The notes beneath the pieces were generated by a model that was not told the DNA's origin, did no database searches, and saw nothing but the letters and a program-made list of their open reading frames with translations. This document shows positions 17,667 to 27,866 of a DNA stretch of 44,997 nucleotides, piece after piece. Where the stretch lies: NCBI GenBank assembly GCA_903915035.1, contig CAIWRI010000148.1, forward strand, positions 1 to 44,997, written 5' to 3'. The number at the start of each line of letters is the position of its first letter. The stretch's first letter is position 1. The translations under genes were made by a program, and so were the position numbers. The DNA is from an uncultured Nitrosomonadales bacterium (GTDB lineage: Bacteria; Pseudomonadota; Gammaproteobacteria; Burkholderiales; Gallionellaceae).

Positions 17667-17677
17667 TGATAACTGAT

Positions 17678-20600
17678 ATGCCAAAACGTACTGATCTTAA
17701 ATCCATACTCATCATCGGCGCAGGCCCTATCGTTATCGGTCAGGCATGCGAGTTTGACTATTCCGGCGCACAAGCCTGCAAGGCGTTACGCGAGGAAGGT
17801 TACCGCGTAGTGCTGGTGAATTCAAATCCGGCCACCATCATGACTGATCCTGATATGGCGGATGCGACCTACATCGAGCCGATTACCTGGCAGATAGTCG
17901 AAAAAATTATCGCCAAAGAGCGTCCCTGTGCAATTTTGCCTACCATGGGTGGACAAACTGCCTTGAATTGCGCACTCGATCTGGCGCACCATGGCGTGCT
18001 TGAAAAATACAACGTCGAGATGATAGGAGCCTCGCGTGAGGCCATCGACATGGCGGAAGACCGTGAAAAATTTAAGCAGGCAATGACCCGCATCGGTCTG
18101 GCATCAGCCCGGTCCTTTATCGCACACAGCATGGAAGAGGCGTTGCAGGTTCAGCAGGTATTGGGCTTCCCGACCGTGATACGTCCTTCTTTTACCATGG
18201 GCGGCAGCGGCGGCGGTATCGCCTACAACAAGGAAGAGTTTCTGGCCATCTGCGAGGGCGGATTGGAAGCGTCTCCTACCAAAGAACTGTTGATTGAAGA
18301 ATCCCTGCTCGGCTGGAAAGAGTACGAGATGGAAGTGGTGCGTGACCGCAATGACAACTGCATCATCATCTGTTCGATCGAAAATCTCGACCCGATGGGC
18401 GTGCATACCGGAGATTCGATCACCGTCGCGCCTGCACAGACCTTGACGGACAAGGAATTTCAGATCATGCGCGATGCGTCTTTGGCAGTATTGCGCGAAA
18501 TCGGCGTGGAAACCGGCGGCTCGAACGTGCAATTCTCCATCAATCCGGATGACGGGCGCATGGTGGTGATTGAGATGAATCCGCGCGTATCGCGCTCCTC
18601 GGCGCTGGCTTCCAAGGCAACCGGTTTTCCGATTGCCAAGATCGCAGCCAAACTGGCCGTAGGTTATACGCTGGATGAATTGCAGAATGATATTACCGGC
18701 GGGGCGACACCGGCATCGTTTGAACCGACTATCGACTACGTGGTGACAAAGATTCCACGTTTTGCCTTTGAAAAATTTCCGCAGGCCAATGACCGGCTGA
18801 CTACACAGATGAAATCGGTCGGCGAAGTGATGGCAATCGGTCGTACCTTTCAGGAATCTTTCCAGAAAGCCTTGCGCGGACTGGAAGTCGGGGTCAATGG
18901 CCTGGATAGCAAGTTTGATAAACTGGATGAGATTAAGGCTGAACTGCGTAATCCCGGCCCTGAACGCATCTGGGCGGTGTCGGATGCTTTCCGGCAAGGG
19001 TTAAGCGTAGAGGAAGTCTTCAATATCAGTAAAATTGATCGCTGGTTTCTGGTGCAGATCGCAGATTTGATTCGTCAGGAAGCATCCCTTTCCGGCCGGA
19101 CGCTGGAGAGCATTCATGCAGATGAGATGCGCACCCTGAAACGCAGCGGTTTTTCCGATGCACGTCTGGCGGCTTTGCTTGATACTGAAGCGGGCGCGCT
19201 GCGGGCCTATCGCCATGAACAGGGCGTAAGACCGGTTTACAAGCGTGTGGATACTTGTGCTGCGGAGTTTGCTACCGACACGGCGTATATGTATTCGACC
19301 TATGAAGAGGAATGCGAAGCTAAGCCCACCAATAACAAGAAAATAATGATATTGGGTGGCGGACCGAACCGAATCGGACAGGGGATTGAGTTTGACTATT
19401 GCTGTGTGCATGCCGCCTTGGCGATGCGTGAAGATGGCTATGAAACCATCATGGTTAACTGTAATCCTGAAACCGTATCAACCGACTACGATACCTCGGA
19501 TCGTTTGTATTTCGAACCATTGACGCTGGAAGACGTGCTGGAAGTGGTGGCCGTTGAAAAGCCGGCTGGCGTTATCGTGCAATACGGCGGACAGACGCCG
19601 TTAAGTCTGGCACGCGGCCTTGAAAAGAACGGGGTGCCGATTATCGGTACTAGCCCTGATATGATCGATTGCGCGGAAGATCGCGAACGCTTCAAGCAGA
19701 TGTTGATGGCGCTCAATCTGAAACAGCCGCCTAATCGCACCGCAAGTACCGTGGCTGAAGGCTTGACAGGCGCTGCCGCCATTGGTTATCCGCTGGTGAT
19801 GCGGCCTTCCAATGTGCTGGGTGGTCGTGCGATGGAGATCATTCATGAACAGGTTGATCTGGAGCGCTACATGCGTGACGCCGAGATCATGTCGAAAACT
19901 TACCCTGAACGCCTGCCTATTCTACTCGACCGTTTTCTGAATGATGCGATTGAAGTGGATGTCGACGCGGTGTCGGATGGTGTTGCAGTGATTATCGGCG
20001 GCATCATGGAGCATATTGAAGAGGCCGGCGTGCATTCTGGCGATTCAGCCTGTTCCCTGCCGCCGTTTAGCTTATCTGCGGATATGCAAAACGAATTACG
20101 CCGTCAAACGATCGCGATGGCACGGGCACTTAATGTCGTCGGCTTGATGAATGTGCAATTCGCGATTCAGGGTGAGACAGTCTACGTGCTGGAAGTCAAT
20201 CCGCGTGCCTCGCGCACCGTGCCGTTTGTCTCCAAGGCGACCGGTGTATCGCTGGCCAAGATTGCGGCACGTTGCATGGCCGGGCAAAGTCTGGCGCAGC
20301 AGGGCGTGACAGGTGAGGTTATCCCTGCTTATTTTTCGGTGAAGGAGGCGGTCTTTCCGTTCATCAAGTTCCCCGGTGTAGACATCATCTTGGGGCCGGA
20401 AATGAAATCCACCGGTGAAGTGATGGGCGTGGGAGAGAGCTTCGCTGAAGCCTTCGTCAAGTCACAACTGGCGGCCTCCGTCAAATTGCCGAAAGAGGGC
20501 AACGTGTTCGTCAGTGTGCGCGATGCGGATAAACCGGGTGCGGTTGAAGTGGCGCGCTCATTGGCAGAACTGGGCTTTACCCTGCTGGCGACGCGCGGTA

Positions 20601-20908
20601 CGGCCGCAGCCATCAGTGATGCGGGTGTTGCGGTGACGGTGGTAAACAAGGTGGGTGAAGGCCGTCCGCATATTGTGGATAGGGTGAAAAATGGCGAGGT
20701 CAGTCTGATCATCAATACCGTGGATAGCAAGCCTGCTGCGATGCGCGACTCTTATTCCATCCGCAATGCAGCATTGCAGGGACGAGTAACTTATTACACC
20801 ACCCTGGCAGGCGCAAAAGCGGCCTGTGTGGGAATGCACCATCTCGATGATTTGCAGGTCTACGACGTACAGACGCAACACAAGCGAAAAGCAACAACTA
20901 GTCGTTAG
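17678..20908 (+). CDS. carB: Carbamoyl-phosphate synthase large subunit
   Basis: CarB makes carbamoyl phosphate from bicarbonate, ammonia and two ATP. The 1076-residue protein has the expected internal duplication. The first ATP-grasp half contains [20 protein letters not shown] and [11 protein letters not shown]. The second half contains [20 protein letters not shown] and the matching [10 protein letters not shown]. The C-terminal methylglyoxal-synthase-like allosteric domain contains [11 protein letters not shown]. Length is close to E. coli (1073). The final residues (KRKATTSR) and the stop codon TAG are encoded partly by the left arm of a heptamer element, so the C terminus probably differs from relatives. 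It forms an operon with carA across a heptamer-filled spacer. Confidence 0.97.
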   Translation: MPKRTDLKSILIIGAGPIVIGQACEFDYSGAQACKALREEGYRVVLVNSNPATIMTDPDMADATYIEPITWQIVEKIIAKERPCAILPTMGGQTALNCALDLAHHGVLEKYNVEMIGASREAIDMAEDREKFKQAMTRIGLASARSFIAHSMEEALQVQQVLGFPTVIRPSFTMGGSGGGIAYNKEEFLAICEGGLEASPTKELLIEESLLGWKEYEMEVVRDRNDNCIIICSIENLDPMGVHTGDSITVAPAQTLTDKEFQIMRDASLAVLREIGVETGGSNVQFSINPDDGRMVVIEMNPRVSRSSALASKATGFPIAKIAAKLAVGYTLDELQNDITGGATPASFEPTIDYVVTKIPRFAFEKFPQANDRLTTQMKSVGEVMAIGRTFQESFQKALRGLEVGVNGLDSKFDKLDEIKAELRNPGPERIWAVSDAFRQGLSVEEVFNISKIDRWFLVQIADLIRQEASLSGRTLESIHADEMRTLKRSGFSDARLAALLDTEAGALRAYRHEQGVRPVYKRVDTCAAEFATDTAYMYSTYEEECEAKPTNNKKIMILGGGPNRIGQGIEFDYCCVHAALAMREDGYETIMVNCNPETVSTDYDTSDRLYFEPLTLEDVLEVVAVEKPAGVIVQYGGQTPLSLARGLEKNGVPIIGTSPDMIDCAEDRERFKQMLMALNLKQPPNRTASTVAEGLTGAAAIGYPLVMRPSNVLGGRAMEIIHEQVDLERYMRDAEIMSKTYPERLPILLDRFLNDAIEVDVDAVSDGVAVIIGGIMEHIEEAGVHSGDSACSLPPFSLSADMQNELRRQTIAMARALNVVGLMNVQFAIQGETVYVLEVNPRASRTVPFVSKATGVSLAKIAARCMAGQSLAQQGVTGEVIPAYFSVKEAVFPFIKFPGVDIILGPEMKSTGEVMGVGESFAEAFVKSQLAASVKLPKEGNVFVSVRDADKPGAVEVARSLAELGFTLLATRGTAAAISDAGVAVTVVNKVGEGRPHIVDRVKNGEVSLIINTVDSKPAAMRDSYSIRNAALQGRVTYYTTLAGAKAACVGMHHLDDLQVYDVQTQHKRKATTSR

Positions 20909-20981
20909 TCGCTAGGCGCTAGTTTGTTGATAAGACAAACTACGTTTAGTGACAACTAATGTCTTTCGACTAATAACTAAT
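20897..20981. repeat. Paired-heptamer element, carB/greA junction
   Basis: Left arm: ACTAGTC, GTTAGTC, GCTAGGC, GCTAGTT at 20897-20924, including the carB stop codon (TAG, 20906-20908). Right arm: AACTAAT, GTCTTTC, GACTAAT, AACTAAT at 20954-20981. The units are complementary (ATTAGTY against RACTAAT) around a loop of about 29 nt. The preferred greA start is 19 bases downstream. Confidence 0.8.
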
Positions 20982-20999
20982 TACCGGGTGAGTTTGAGT

Positions 21000-21476
21000 A
21001 TGAGTAAGATTCCATTAACTTTGATTGGCGCAAACATGCTGCGTCAGGAGTTGCATAAACTTAAAACGGTTGAGCGTCCCTGGGTGATCAATGCGATTTC
21101 TGAAGCCCGTGCGCAAGGCGATCTTTCGGAGAATGCCGAATACGAAGCCGCGAAAGACAGGCAGGGATTTGTTGAAGGTCGAATTATCGAACTGGAAAGC
21201 AAGTTGGGTAGTGCGCAGATTATTGATCCTACTACACTGAATGCCAGCGGGCGTTGTGTGTTCGGTGCGACTGTGATTCTGGAAGAGTCTACCAGTGGCG
21301 ATGTGGTGACTTATCAGATTGTCGGTGACGATGAAGCCAATATCAAGCTGCGCAAGATTTCAATCAGCTCGCCGATTGCCCGCGCCTTGATAGGCAAAAG
21401 TAGTGGCGATGTGGCGGAGGTAAAGACCCCGGGAGGTATCAGGGAATATGAAGTAATCGAAGTACAGTACATTTAA
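21000..21476 (+). CDS. greA: Transcription elongation factor GreA
   Basis: GreA enters the RNA polymerase secondary channel and stimulates cleavage of backtracked RNA. With the ATG at 21000 the protein is 158 residues, the standard GreA length. An in-frame start at 20949 would add 17 residues encoded by the heptamer element and is unlikely. The N-terminal coiled coil carries the tip acidic residues in EARAQGDLSENAEYEAAKDRQ (split by the loop), and the FKBP-like C-terminal domain includes YQIVGDDEANI and ISSPIARALIGKSSGD. The carAB-greA order is common in Betaproteobacteria. The ribosome binding site is weak (GGGTGAG). Confidence 0.95.
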   Translation: MSKIPLTLIGANMLRQELHKLKTVERPWVINAISEARAQGDLSENAEYEAAKDRQGFVEGRIIELESKLGSAQIIDPTTLNASGRCVFGATVILEESTSGDVVTYQIVGDDEANIKLRKISISSPIARALIGKSSGDVAEVKTPGGIREYEVIEVQYI

Positions 21477-21479
21477 GGT

Positions 21480-21560
21480 GGTAAGTAGATAGCGGTGAGT
21501 GTAAATCCACTCGCTACTGAGGCGCGAAGCACCGAACCACTTACCACTTACTGTCTTACC
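21480..21560. repeat. Paired-heptamer element between convergent greA and yhbY
   Basis: Left arm: GGTAAGT, AGATAGC, GGTGAGT at 21480-21500, starting three bases after the greA stop. Right arm: ACCACTT twice and ACTGTCT at 21536-21556, running into the yhbY stop codon (21556-21558). It could act as a two-way transcription barrier between the convergent genes. Confidence 0.75.
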
Positions 21561-21906
21561 TGTTGCCCAGTTGTTTCTTGGTCAGTGGCTTTTTACCCTT
21601 GTGGCGAGGCATCTGGCGGATTTCGATTTTGTTGGCATCCGGATTGGCTTTGTAGATGACCAGAATTTTGCCGATATGCTGTACCGGCGCTGCTTCCAGT
21701 TTGCTGCAAACCTCGGTCAGTATTGCTTCACGTATATCGCGCTCTGCCGAGACGCGAATCTTGATAAGTTCATGCAAATTGAGATTCAGTGCAATTTCTT
21801 TCAGGACTGACTCAGTCAAACCTGCATTGCCTATCAGTACGGTTGGTTTAAGTTGATGTGCGCGACCCTTTAAGGTAAGGCGCTCTGCTACGGTCAGTGA
21901 TAACAT
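21556..21906 (-). CDS. yhbY: YhbY-type ribosome-assembly RNA-binding protein (CRM domain)
   Basis: The 116-residue protein is a single CRM domain like E. coli YhbY, which associates with pre-50S ribosomes. Family landmarks are LKGRAHQLKPTVLIGNAGLTESVLKEI and the GxxG-type loop, followed by HELIKIRVSAERD and GKILVIYKAN (shown in pieces). It ends with a basic tail (RHKGKKPLTKKQLGNR), consistent with RNA binding. It is transcribed away from rlmE with only 38 bp between the two starts. This arrangement, with both genes acting on the 50S subunit, is common in Proteobacteria. Its stop codon lies in the right arm of a heptamer element. Confidence 0.92.
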   Translation of the reverse strand: MLSLTVAERLTLKGRAHQLKPTVLIGNAGLTESVLKEIALNLNLHELIKIRVSAERDIREAILTEVCSKLEAAPVQHIGKILVIYKANPDANKIEIRQMPRHKGKKPLTKKQLGNR

Positions 21907-21944
21907 AATTTTCTCAATATTTACTAAGGTAGCGATTCTAAACG

Positions 21945-22565
21945 ATGAAGCCTTCCAAAACCAGCAAACAGTGGATGCGAGAGCATATTAGCGATCCTTT
22001 TGTGCAAATGGCGCAAAAAGAAGGCTACCGTTCCCGTGCGGCGTACAAATTACTGGAGATCAATGATAAGGATCATTTGATCAAACCGGGTATGGTACTG
22101 GTGGATCTGGGTGCAACGCCGGGTGGCTGGTGTCAGGTGGCAGGCAAGATTGTGGGTCATTCCGGCAAGGTCATCGCGCTGGATTTACTGCCGCTTGAAC
22201 CGTTACGCGGTGTGGAATTCATTCTGGGTGATTTTCGCGATGAAGAAGTGTTGAAAAAACTGGAAGATAGTTTGCAGGGCAAGCCGGTAGCCCTTGTAAT
22301 TTCGGATATGGCCCCCAACTTCAGCGGAGTCGGTGCGGTAGATCAGGACCGATCTATTTATCTGGCTGAGTTGGCGCTGGAATTTGCCTTTGAACATTTA
22401 ACGCCGGAGGGCAGTTTTCTGGTTAAAGTTTTTCAGGGCTCAGGATTTGAAGCGTATACGAAGCTGATGAAAACGAAATTTGCCCGCGTCGCTACCCGTA
22501 AACCCCGTGCTTCCCGGGATCGCAGCAGCGAAGTGTACTTGCTGGGCACAGGAAAACTTGAGTAA
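21945..22565 (+). CDS. rlmE: 23S rRNA 2'-O-methyltransferase RlmE (FtsJ)
   Basis: RlmE methylates U2552 of 23S rRNA late in 50S assembly, using S-adenosylmethionine. The 206-residue length matches E. coli (209). The SAM-binding motif is [14 protein letters not shown]. The K-D-K-E catalytic set is visible as the Lys in RAAYKLLEI, the Asp in [10 protein letters not shown], the Lys in [10 protein letters not shown] and the Glu in SSEVYLLG. It lies upstream of ftsH by 60 bp on the same strand, the conserved rlmE-ftsH order. Confidence 0.96.
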   Translation: MKPSKTSKQWMREHISDPFVQMAQKEGYRSRAAYKLLEINDKDHLIKPGMVLVDLGATPGGWCQVAGKIVGHSGKVIALDLLPLEPLRGVEFILGDFRDEEVLKKLEDSLQGKPVALVISDMAPNFSGVGAVDQDRSIYLAELALEFAFEHLTPEGSFLVKVFQGSGFEAYTKLMKTKFARVATRKPRASRDRSSEVYLLGTGKLE

Positions 22566-22625
22566 TCATCTGATACATAGTCTAATGACGTACTTCTGTA
22601 GCAACGCATCATTTAAGGGATTATT

Positions 22626-24530
22626 TTGAACAATTTTAAAAGTATTGCAATCTGGCTGGTTGTGGCGCTGGTATTAATGACGGTATTCAACCAGTTTAAT
22701 TCCAGGCAGCAACAGACCTCTCAGGGGCATCTGGATTATTCGCAGTTTCTTGATGAAGTCAAGAAGGGCGCTATTACTAAGGTGGTGATAGAAGGGCGCA
22801 CGCTGAATGCGACGACCAGCGATGGTAAGCGCCTGAGTACTTATGCGCCGAATGATTTGTGGATGGTCTCGGATTTGCTCAAAAATGGCGTGAATGTTGA
22901 AGCCAAGCCGGAAGAAGAACAGTCCTTCCTGATGAGTATTTTTGTCTCGTGGTTCCCGATGATTTTGCTGATCGGCGTTTGGGTGTTCTTCATGCGCCAG
23001 ATGCAAGGCGGCGGTAAGGGAGGTGCTTTTTCCTTTGGTAAAAGCAAGGCCCGTTTGCTGGATGAAGCCAAGGAGCGTTTGACATTTGCCGATGTGGCAG
23101 GTTGCGATGAGGCCAAGGAAGAAGTGTCCGAACTGGTCGATTTTCTGCGTGATCCAACTAAATTCCAGAATCTGGGCGGTCGTATTCCGCGCGGCGTTTT
23201 GATGGTGGGTAGTCCGGGTACCGGTAAAACTTTGCTGGCTAAGGCGATTGCCGGTGAAGCAAAGGTTCCTTTTTTCTCGATTTCCGGTTCCGACTTTGTA
23301 GAAATGTTTGTCGGTGTGGGTGCAGCGCGTGTGCGCGACATGTTTGAACAAGCCAAGAAACAATCGCCTTGTATCATTTTTATTGATGAAATCGATGCCG
23401 TCGGTCGTCAGCGTGGTGCCGGGGTTGGCGGCGGCAATGATGAACGTGAACAAACACTCAATGCATTGCTAGTTGAGATGGACGGTTTTGAAGGCGCTTC
23501 CGGCGTGATTGTGATTGCTGCGACCAACCGGCCTGATGTGCTGGACGCGGCGCTGCTTCGTCCCGGGCGTTTCGATCGTCAGGTGGTAGTGCCCTTGCCG
23601 GATATTCGCGGTCGCGAACAGATATTGCTGGTGCATATGCGTAAAGTGCCTTGTGCGCCGGACGTTGACCCTAATGTGATTGCACGCGGCACGCCAGGTA
23701 TGTCCGGTGCTGATCTGGCTAATCTGGTGAATGAAGCGGCCTTGTTTGCTGCGCGTCGCACCAAGCGTTTTGTTGAAATGGATGATTTTGAAGCGGCAAA
23801 AGATAAGATATTCATGGGAGCGGAACGTCGTTCCATGGTTATGCCCGAAGAAGAACGTCGCAACACGGCTTATCATGAATCCGGTCATGCTGTAGTGGCC
23901 AAGTTGATGCCTAAGACAGATCCTGTGCACAAGGTCACCATCATTCCGCGTGGTCGCGCGCTGGGCCTGACGATGCAATTGCCTTCTGAAGACCGTTACA
24001 GCATGGACAAGGAACGCATTTTATCGACTATCGCCGTGCTGTTTGGCGGGCGGATCGCCGAAGAAGTCTTCATGAAGCAGATGACCACCGGTGCTTCCAA
24101 CGATTTCGAACGTGCGACCGATATGGCGCGCAAGATGGTCACGCAATGGGGTATGTCTGATGCGCTGGGCCCTATGGTATATGGCGAAAATGAAGGCGAG
24201 GTATTTCTGGGACGCTCGGTGACCACGCATAAGAATATTTCTGAAGCCACCATGCAAAAAGTGGACAATGAAATCCGCCGTATTATTGATCAGCAGTATG
24301 CCTTGGCGCGGAATCTGATTGAAAGCAACAGCGACAAGATTGAAACCATGACGCATGCGCTGCTGGAATGGGAAACCATAGACGCCGAGCAGATCAATGA
24401 CATCATGGCCGGTAATCCGCCGCGTGCGCCCAAGCCTAACTTGTATCCCAAGACGCCCAAGCCGCCTGAAGATCAAGCACCCACAGCGCCTGCCGCAGCA
24501 GCCCCTACGCAACCTGCGCAGGAAATCTGA
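22626..24530 (+). CDS. ftsH: ATP-dependent zinc metalloprotease FtsH
   Basis: FtsH is a membrane-anchored hexameric AAA+ protease that removes misfolded membrane proteins and regulators. The start is TTG at 22626, backed by AAGGGA six bases upstream, giving [18 protein letters not shown] as the first transmembrane segment. A second one is near residues 100-120. The AAA domain has Walker A GSPGTGKT (about 196), Walker [16 protein letters not shown] and the SRH region [17 protein letters not shown]. The zinc protease motif is HESGH (about 417). The C-terminal tail is rich in Pro and Ala (last about 40 residues). Length 634 is normal. A heptamer element starts eight bases after the stop and folP follows. 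Confidence 0.97.
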   Translation: MNNFKSIAIWLVVALVLMTVFNQFNSRQQQTSQGHLDYSQFLDEVKKGAITKVVIEGRTLNATTSDGKRLSTYAPNDLWMVSDLLKNGVNVEAKPEEEQSFLMSIFVSWFPMILLIGVWVFFMRQMQGGGKGGAFSFGKSKARLLDEAKERLTFADVAGCDEAKEEVSELVDFLRDPTKFQNLGGRIPRGVLMVGSPGTGKTLLAKAIAGEAKVPFFSISGSDFVEMFVGVGAARVRDMFEQAKKQSPCIIFIDEIDAVGRQRGAGVGGGNDEREQTLNALLVEMDGFEGASGVIVIAATNRPDVLDAALLRPGRFDRQVVVPLPDIRGREQILLVHMRKVPCAPDVDPNVIARGTPGMSGADLANLVNEAALFAARRTKRFVEMDDFEAAKDKIFMGAERRSMVMPEEERRNTAYHESGHAVVAKLMPKTDPVHKVTIIPRGRALGLTMQLPSEDRYSMDKERILSTIAVLFGGRIAEEVFMKQMTTGASNDFERATDMARKMVTQWGMSDALGPMVYGENEGEVFLGRSVTTHKNISEATMQKVDNEIRRIIDQQYALARNLIESNSDKIETMTHALLEWETIDAEQINDIMAGNPPRAPKPNLYPKTPKPPEDQAPTAPAAAAPTQPAQEI

Positions 24531-24538
24531 AAGGCAGT

Positions 24539-24615
24539 GAAGAGGGAAGGGTGAAGGGGAAAATCACCCCTTCTCCCTTCTCCCTTCTCCCTTCTCCCTT
24601 CTCCCTTCTCCCTTC
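24539..24615. repeat. Paired-heptamer element, ftsH/folP junction, with six perfect copies
   Basis: Left arm: GAAGAGG, GAAGGGT, GAAGGGG at 24539-24559. Right arm: CCCCTTC at 24567-24573, followed by six perfect tandem TCCCTTC units at 24574-24615. The loop is only about 7 nt. folP begins at 24618, two bases after the array, with no ribosome binding site. The right arm is longer than the left, suggesting recent copy-number expansion. Confidence 0.9.
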
Positions 24616-24617
24616 CC

Positions 24618-25439
24618 ATGTTTCTCCAGTGTAATCAATATCAATTTGAACTCTCCCGTCCACTGGTGATGGGGATAGTCAATGTCACGCCGGATTCTTT
24701 CTCCGATGGCGGTCTGTATGGACAGCGTGATGCCGCAGTCGTGCATGCGCTGCAACTGATAAAGGCTGGCGCGGATATCATTGATATCGGCGGCGAGTCT
24801 ACCCGTCCGGGTGCTGTGCCTGTCAGTGTTCAGCAGGAGCTCGATAGGGTACTGCCCGTTATTGAGGCACTGTCCGGTGTGCCAATATCAATTGACACTT
24901 TTAAACCGCTTGTCATGCAAGCGGCGATTGCTGCGGGTGTTTGCATGGTCAACGACATCAATGCGCTGCAAGAAGAGGGCGCCCTTAAGCTGGTGGCAAA
25001 CAGCAATGTTGCGGTGTGTCTGATGCATAAACAGGGCAGCATACAGTCCATGCAATTGCAACCCGAATATCGGGATGTAGTAGATGAAGTCGCGCAGTTT
25101 TTGCATTCTCGCATCGAGGCGGCAGAAGCTGCAGGGATAGTCAGACAGCGTATTGTCATTGATCCGGGTTTTGGTTTTGGCAAAACACTGGCGCATAATT
25201 TATCGCTGTTGCGTGAATTTGAAAAATTAACGCGATTGGGTGTGCCGGTTTTGGCCGGTTTGTCCAGAAAATCCATGCTGGGCGCGCTGACAGGGCAGTC
25301 GTCCGAGCAGCGCATGCCCGCCAGTGTCGCGGCGGCGCTGATTGCCGTTCAGCGCGGTGCTGCCATCTTGCGTGTGCATGATGTGATGGCGACAGTCGAT
25401 GCCTTAAAAATTTGGAATGCAATAAACAGGGATATATAA
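24618..25439 (+). CDS. folP: Dihydropteroate synthase
   Basis: FolP joins p-aminobenzoate to dihydropterin pyrophosphate and is the sulfonamide target. The 273-residue protein has the first-loop motif [15 protein letters not shown], the second motif [11 protein letters not shown], the substrate region [16 protein letters not shown] and GLSRKSMLG. The ATG is directly preceded by the pyrimidine-rich heptamer array, so no Shine-Dalgarno sequence can exist there; initiation may rely on ftsH translation or on the hairpin. The stop codon overlaps the glmM start (TAATG). The ftsH-folP-glmM order is conserved in many Proteobacteria. Confidence 0.96.
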   Translation: MFLQCNQYQFELSRPLVMGIVNVTPDSFSDGGLYGQRDAAVVHALQLIKAGADIIDIGGESTRPGAVPVSVQQELDRVLPVIEALSGVPISIDTFKPLVMQAAIAAGVCMVNDINALQEEGALKLVANSNVAVCLMHKQGSIQSMQLQPEYRDVVDEVAQFLHSRIEAAEAAGIVRQRIVIDPGFGFGKTLAHNLSLLREFEKLTRLGVPVLAGLSRKSMLGALTGQSSEQRMPASVAAALIAVQRGAAILRVHDVMATVDALKIWNAINRDI

Positions 25440-26797
25440 TGAGCAAAAAATATTTTGGTACTGACGGGATCCGCGGCCGGGTGGGCGATTTCCCAATTAC
25501 ACCGCAATTCGTAATGAATCTGGGCTATGCCGCAGGCCGTGTGCTGGCAGGTGCCGAACACACAAAAGGTGAACGATCAGCCGTCTTGATCGGCAAGGAT
25601 ACGCGTATCTCGGGCTATATGCTCGAATCCGCCTTGCAGGCAGGCCTGATAGCCGCCGGGGTGGATGTGTATCTGGCCGGGCCAATTCCGACACCTGCTG
25701 TGGCCTATCTGACCCGAACTTTGCGACTACAGGCTGGTATTGTAATTTCAGCCTCACACAACCCGTATGAAGATAACGGCATCAAGTTTTTTTCTGCTAC
25801 AGGTTCCAAGTTGCCGGATGACGTCGAACATGCCATTGAAGCGGGCCTTGATGAACCGATTAGAATCGATGCACCCGGTAATCTGGGCAAAGCGAGGCGC
25901 CTTGATGATGCGGTAGGTCGCTATATTGAATTTTGCAAGAGCACGTTTCCTTCTGCGATGAATTTGCGCGGCCTGAAAATTGTGGTGGATTGTGCGCACG
26001 GTGCGACTTATCATATTGCTAAAAATGTGTTTCATGAGCTGGGTGCTGAAGTTGTCGCGATCGGTGTTAATCCGGACGGCAAAAACATCAATGACGGATA
26101 TGGCGCGACTGCGCCTGCCAATTTGCAGAAAGCCGTTGTTGAGCATCAGGCTGACTTGGGTATTGCGCTCGATGGTGACGGTGACAGACTGGTGATGGTG
26201 GATAGTCATGGTGTGCTATACGATGGTGATCAGCTGATCTATGTGATCGCGCGACATCGCAAGGAGCAGGGGCGTCTGACTGGTGGCGTAGTTGGCACGC
26301 TGATGACCAATCTGGCTTTTGAACACGGGATGCAAAAAATGGATATTCCGTTCATGCGTGCAAAGGTAGGCGACCGCTACGTAATGGAATTATTGCAGCA
26401 GCAAGGCTGGCAGTTGGGCGGCGAGAATTCCGGTCATATTATCTGTCTCGATAAGCACAGCACTGGCGACGGCATTGTGTCTGCGCTGGAAGTGCTGCAT
26501 GCGTTGCGCAGCAATCAGCAAAGCCTGAGTGACGCGGCAGCCGGCTTGCAACTTTATCCCCAGGTGCTGATCAACGTCCGGGTTGCCCGTGGCGTTGATT
26601 GTCTGGGGCATGCAGAGGTTAAGGCGGCAGTTGCTGAGGTGGAACAGGCGCTCGCAGGTGCCGGGCGCGTATTGCTGCGTCCTTCAGGCACAGAGCCGTT
26701 ATTGAGAGTGATGGTTGAGGGTGAAGACAAACAACTTGTCGAACAATCCGCGCAGCGCATCGCAGCGGTGGTGCGCAAGCTGGCAGAGGAAGCTTGA
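25439..26797 (+). CDS. glmM: Phosphoglucosamine mutase
   Basis: GlmM interconverts glucosamine 6-phosphate and glucosamine 1-phosphate on the way to UDP-N-acetylglucosamine. The chosen ATG at 25439 overlaps the folP stop and gives 452 residues beginning [13 protein letters not shown], the family opening. An earlier in-frame ATG at 25412 would only add residues read from the folP end. The phosphoserine loop is [19 protein letters not shown], the metal loop is [13 protein letters not shown], the sugar-binding loop is GGENSGHII, and the C-terminal phosphate-binding loop is [21 protein letters not shown] six bases upstream can serve as ribosome binding site. Confidence 0.97.
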   Translation: MSKKYFGTDGIRGRVGDFPITPQFVMNLGYAAGRVLAGAEHTKGERSAVLIGKDTRISGYMLESALQAGLIAAGVDVYLAGPIPTPAVAYLTRTLRLQAGIVISASHNPYEDNGIKFFSATGSKLPDDVEHAIEAGLDEPIRIDAPGNLGKARRLDDAVGRYIEFCKSTFPSAMNLRGLKIVVDCAHGATYHIAKNVFHELGAEVVAIGVNPDGKNINDGYGATAPANLQKAVVEHQADLGIALDGDGDRLVMVDSHGVLYDGDQLIYVIARHRKEQGRLTGGVVGTLMTNLAFEHGMQKMDIPFMRAKVGDRYVMELLQQQGWQLGGENSGHIICLDKHSTGDGIVSALEVLHALRSNQQSLSDAAAGLQLYPQVLINVRVARGVDCLGHAEVKAAVAEVEQALAGAGRVLLRPSGTEPLLRVMVEGEDKQLVEQSAQRIAAVVRKLAEEA

Positions 26798-27128
26798 AGC
26801 AACACTGGGTGCCTGCCGAATTTTTTTCGTAAGTGATGATGTGAGTGCAAGAAGCGCAGAAGCATCGTTTTATTTGCACTAACAAGTAAGCCGAGACATA
26901 CATTTTTTCGTACGATTGACCTGTTTGGTTTTGTTGGCAGGGTGTTCGTGTAAATTTGTGTAAAACTGCTCAGGGAGCGCTGCGACAGGCTTCCCGTGTA
27001 TTGTCCCCCAGCCTGTAAAATTAACTTTATTTATATCTATTATTTTGGTTTAATAGCACGCCTGATAAAAAGACGATACTTGTAACGATGCGCATTTGAA
27101 TATAAATTGAACCCACCCAGGAGGATAT
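26798..27128. other. Gene-free interval upstream of the carbonic anhydrase gene
   Basis: No coding frame or RNA gene is recognised. A T7 run shortly after the glmM stop has no convincing stem. AT-rich sequence at 27020-27060 is a likely promoter area for the carbonic anhydrase gene, but I cannot fix the hexamers. An AGGAGG ribosome binding site ends the interval. Confidence 0.5.
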
Positions 27129-27866
27129 ATGTTTAAGCAGAGATTTGCAGTTGTGGTTCTAGCGGCGTTGTTTAGCTCGGGTGCTTATGCCGGGCATTGG
27201 ACATATGAAGGTGAAGAGGGGCCTGAGCACTGGGGTGATATTTCCGCTGATTTTGCTATTTGTGCTAAGGGTAAAACTCAGACGCCTGTGGATATTCAGC
27301 ATGAAGTCAAAGTCGCCAGATTTGATGCCATCAAATTCAACTATGTTACAGCTGCCAGCGAAATTTTAAATAACGGACATACCGTTCAGGTCAATGTTCC
27401 TGCAGGCAGTTTTATCAACGTCGATGGCACTGACTTTCAGTTAAAACAGTTTCACTTCCATACACCTAGCGAAAATTCTGTACATGGAAAAGCTTACCCG
27501 ATGGAAATGCATCTGGTTCACGCTGACAAGGATGGCAATTTGGCTGTGGTTGCTGTGATGTTTAAGGAAAGTTCTGAAAATAAAGTGCTGGCTCGACTGT
27601 GGAAACAGTTGCCCACCCATGCGGATGAAAAAAATATCCTCGCAGAGGCTGTGAATCCTGTCACCTTGCTGCCAAAAGCAAAACACTATTATCGTTTCGA
27701 TGGTTCACTGACCACTCCGCCCTGCTCAGAAGGCGTCCGTTGGCTTGTTTTGAAAGATCCGATTGCGGTGTCACGGGAGCAGATTGACGCTTTTGCAGCG
27801 GTTGTTCATGAACACAATGCACGTCCTTTGCAACCTGTTGGTGCGCGGGTGATCATTTCTGAATAG
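27129..27866 (+). CDS. Periplasmic alpha-class carbonic anhydrase
   Basis: The enzyme hydrates CO2 to bicarbonate. The 245-residue protein has a signal peptide (MFKQRFAVVVLAALFSSGAYA) and then HWTYEGEEGPEHWGDI, the usual alpha-type opening. The three zinc-binding His are visible in QFHFHTPSEN (two) and EMHLVH (one). The conserved TTPPCSEGVRWLVL loop closes the active site, and a Cys pair (ICAKG with PPCSEG) probably forms a disulfide. A perfect AGGAGG lies before the ATG. It would supply bicarbonate or control pH in the periplasm, useful to an autotroph. Its last 14 bases overlap the convergent CDF exporter gene. Confidence 0.95.
   Translation: MFKQRFAVVVLAALFSSGAYAGHWTYEGEEGPEHWGDISADFAICAKGKTQTPVDIQHEVKVARFDAIKFNYVTAASEILNNGHTVQVNVPAGSFINVDGTDFQLKQFHFHTPSENSVHGKAYPMEMHLVHADKDGNLAVVAVMFKESSENKVLARLWKQLPTHADEKNILAEAVNPVTLLPKAKHYYRFDGSLTTPPCSEGVRWLVLKDPIAVSREQIDAFAAVVHEHNARPLQPVGARVIISE

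Noticed and set aside
18104..18997. Long minus-strand frame of 297 codons inside carB
   Set aside because: It lies entirely within carB, has no ribosome binding site and no recognisable protein features; it is a shadow of carB codon bias.
20949..20999. Extended N terminus for GreA from ATG 20949
   Set aside because: The extra 17 residues would be encoded by the heptamer repeat, and the 158-residue form from 21000 has the normal family length and opening.
22674..23453. Minus-strand frame of 259 codons inside ftsH
   Set aside because: Shadow of the well supported ftsH gene.
16954..24615. CRISPR-like repeats
   Set aside because: Units are only 7 bp, tandem without spacers, and arranged as complementary arms; there are no cas genes.
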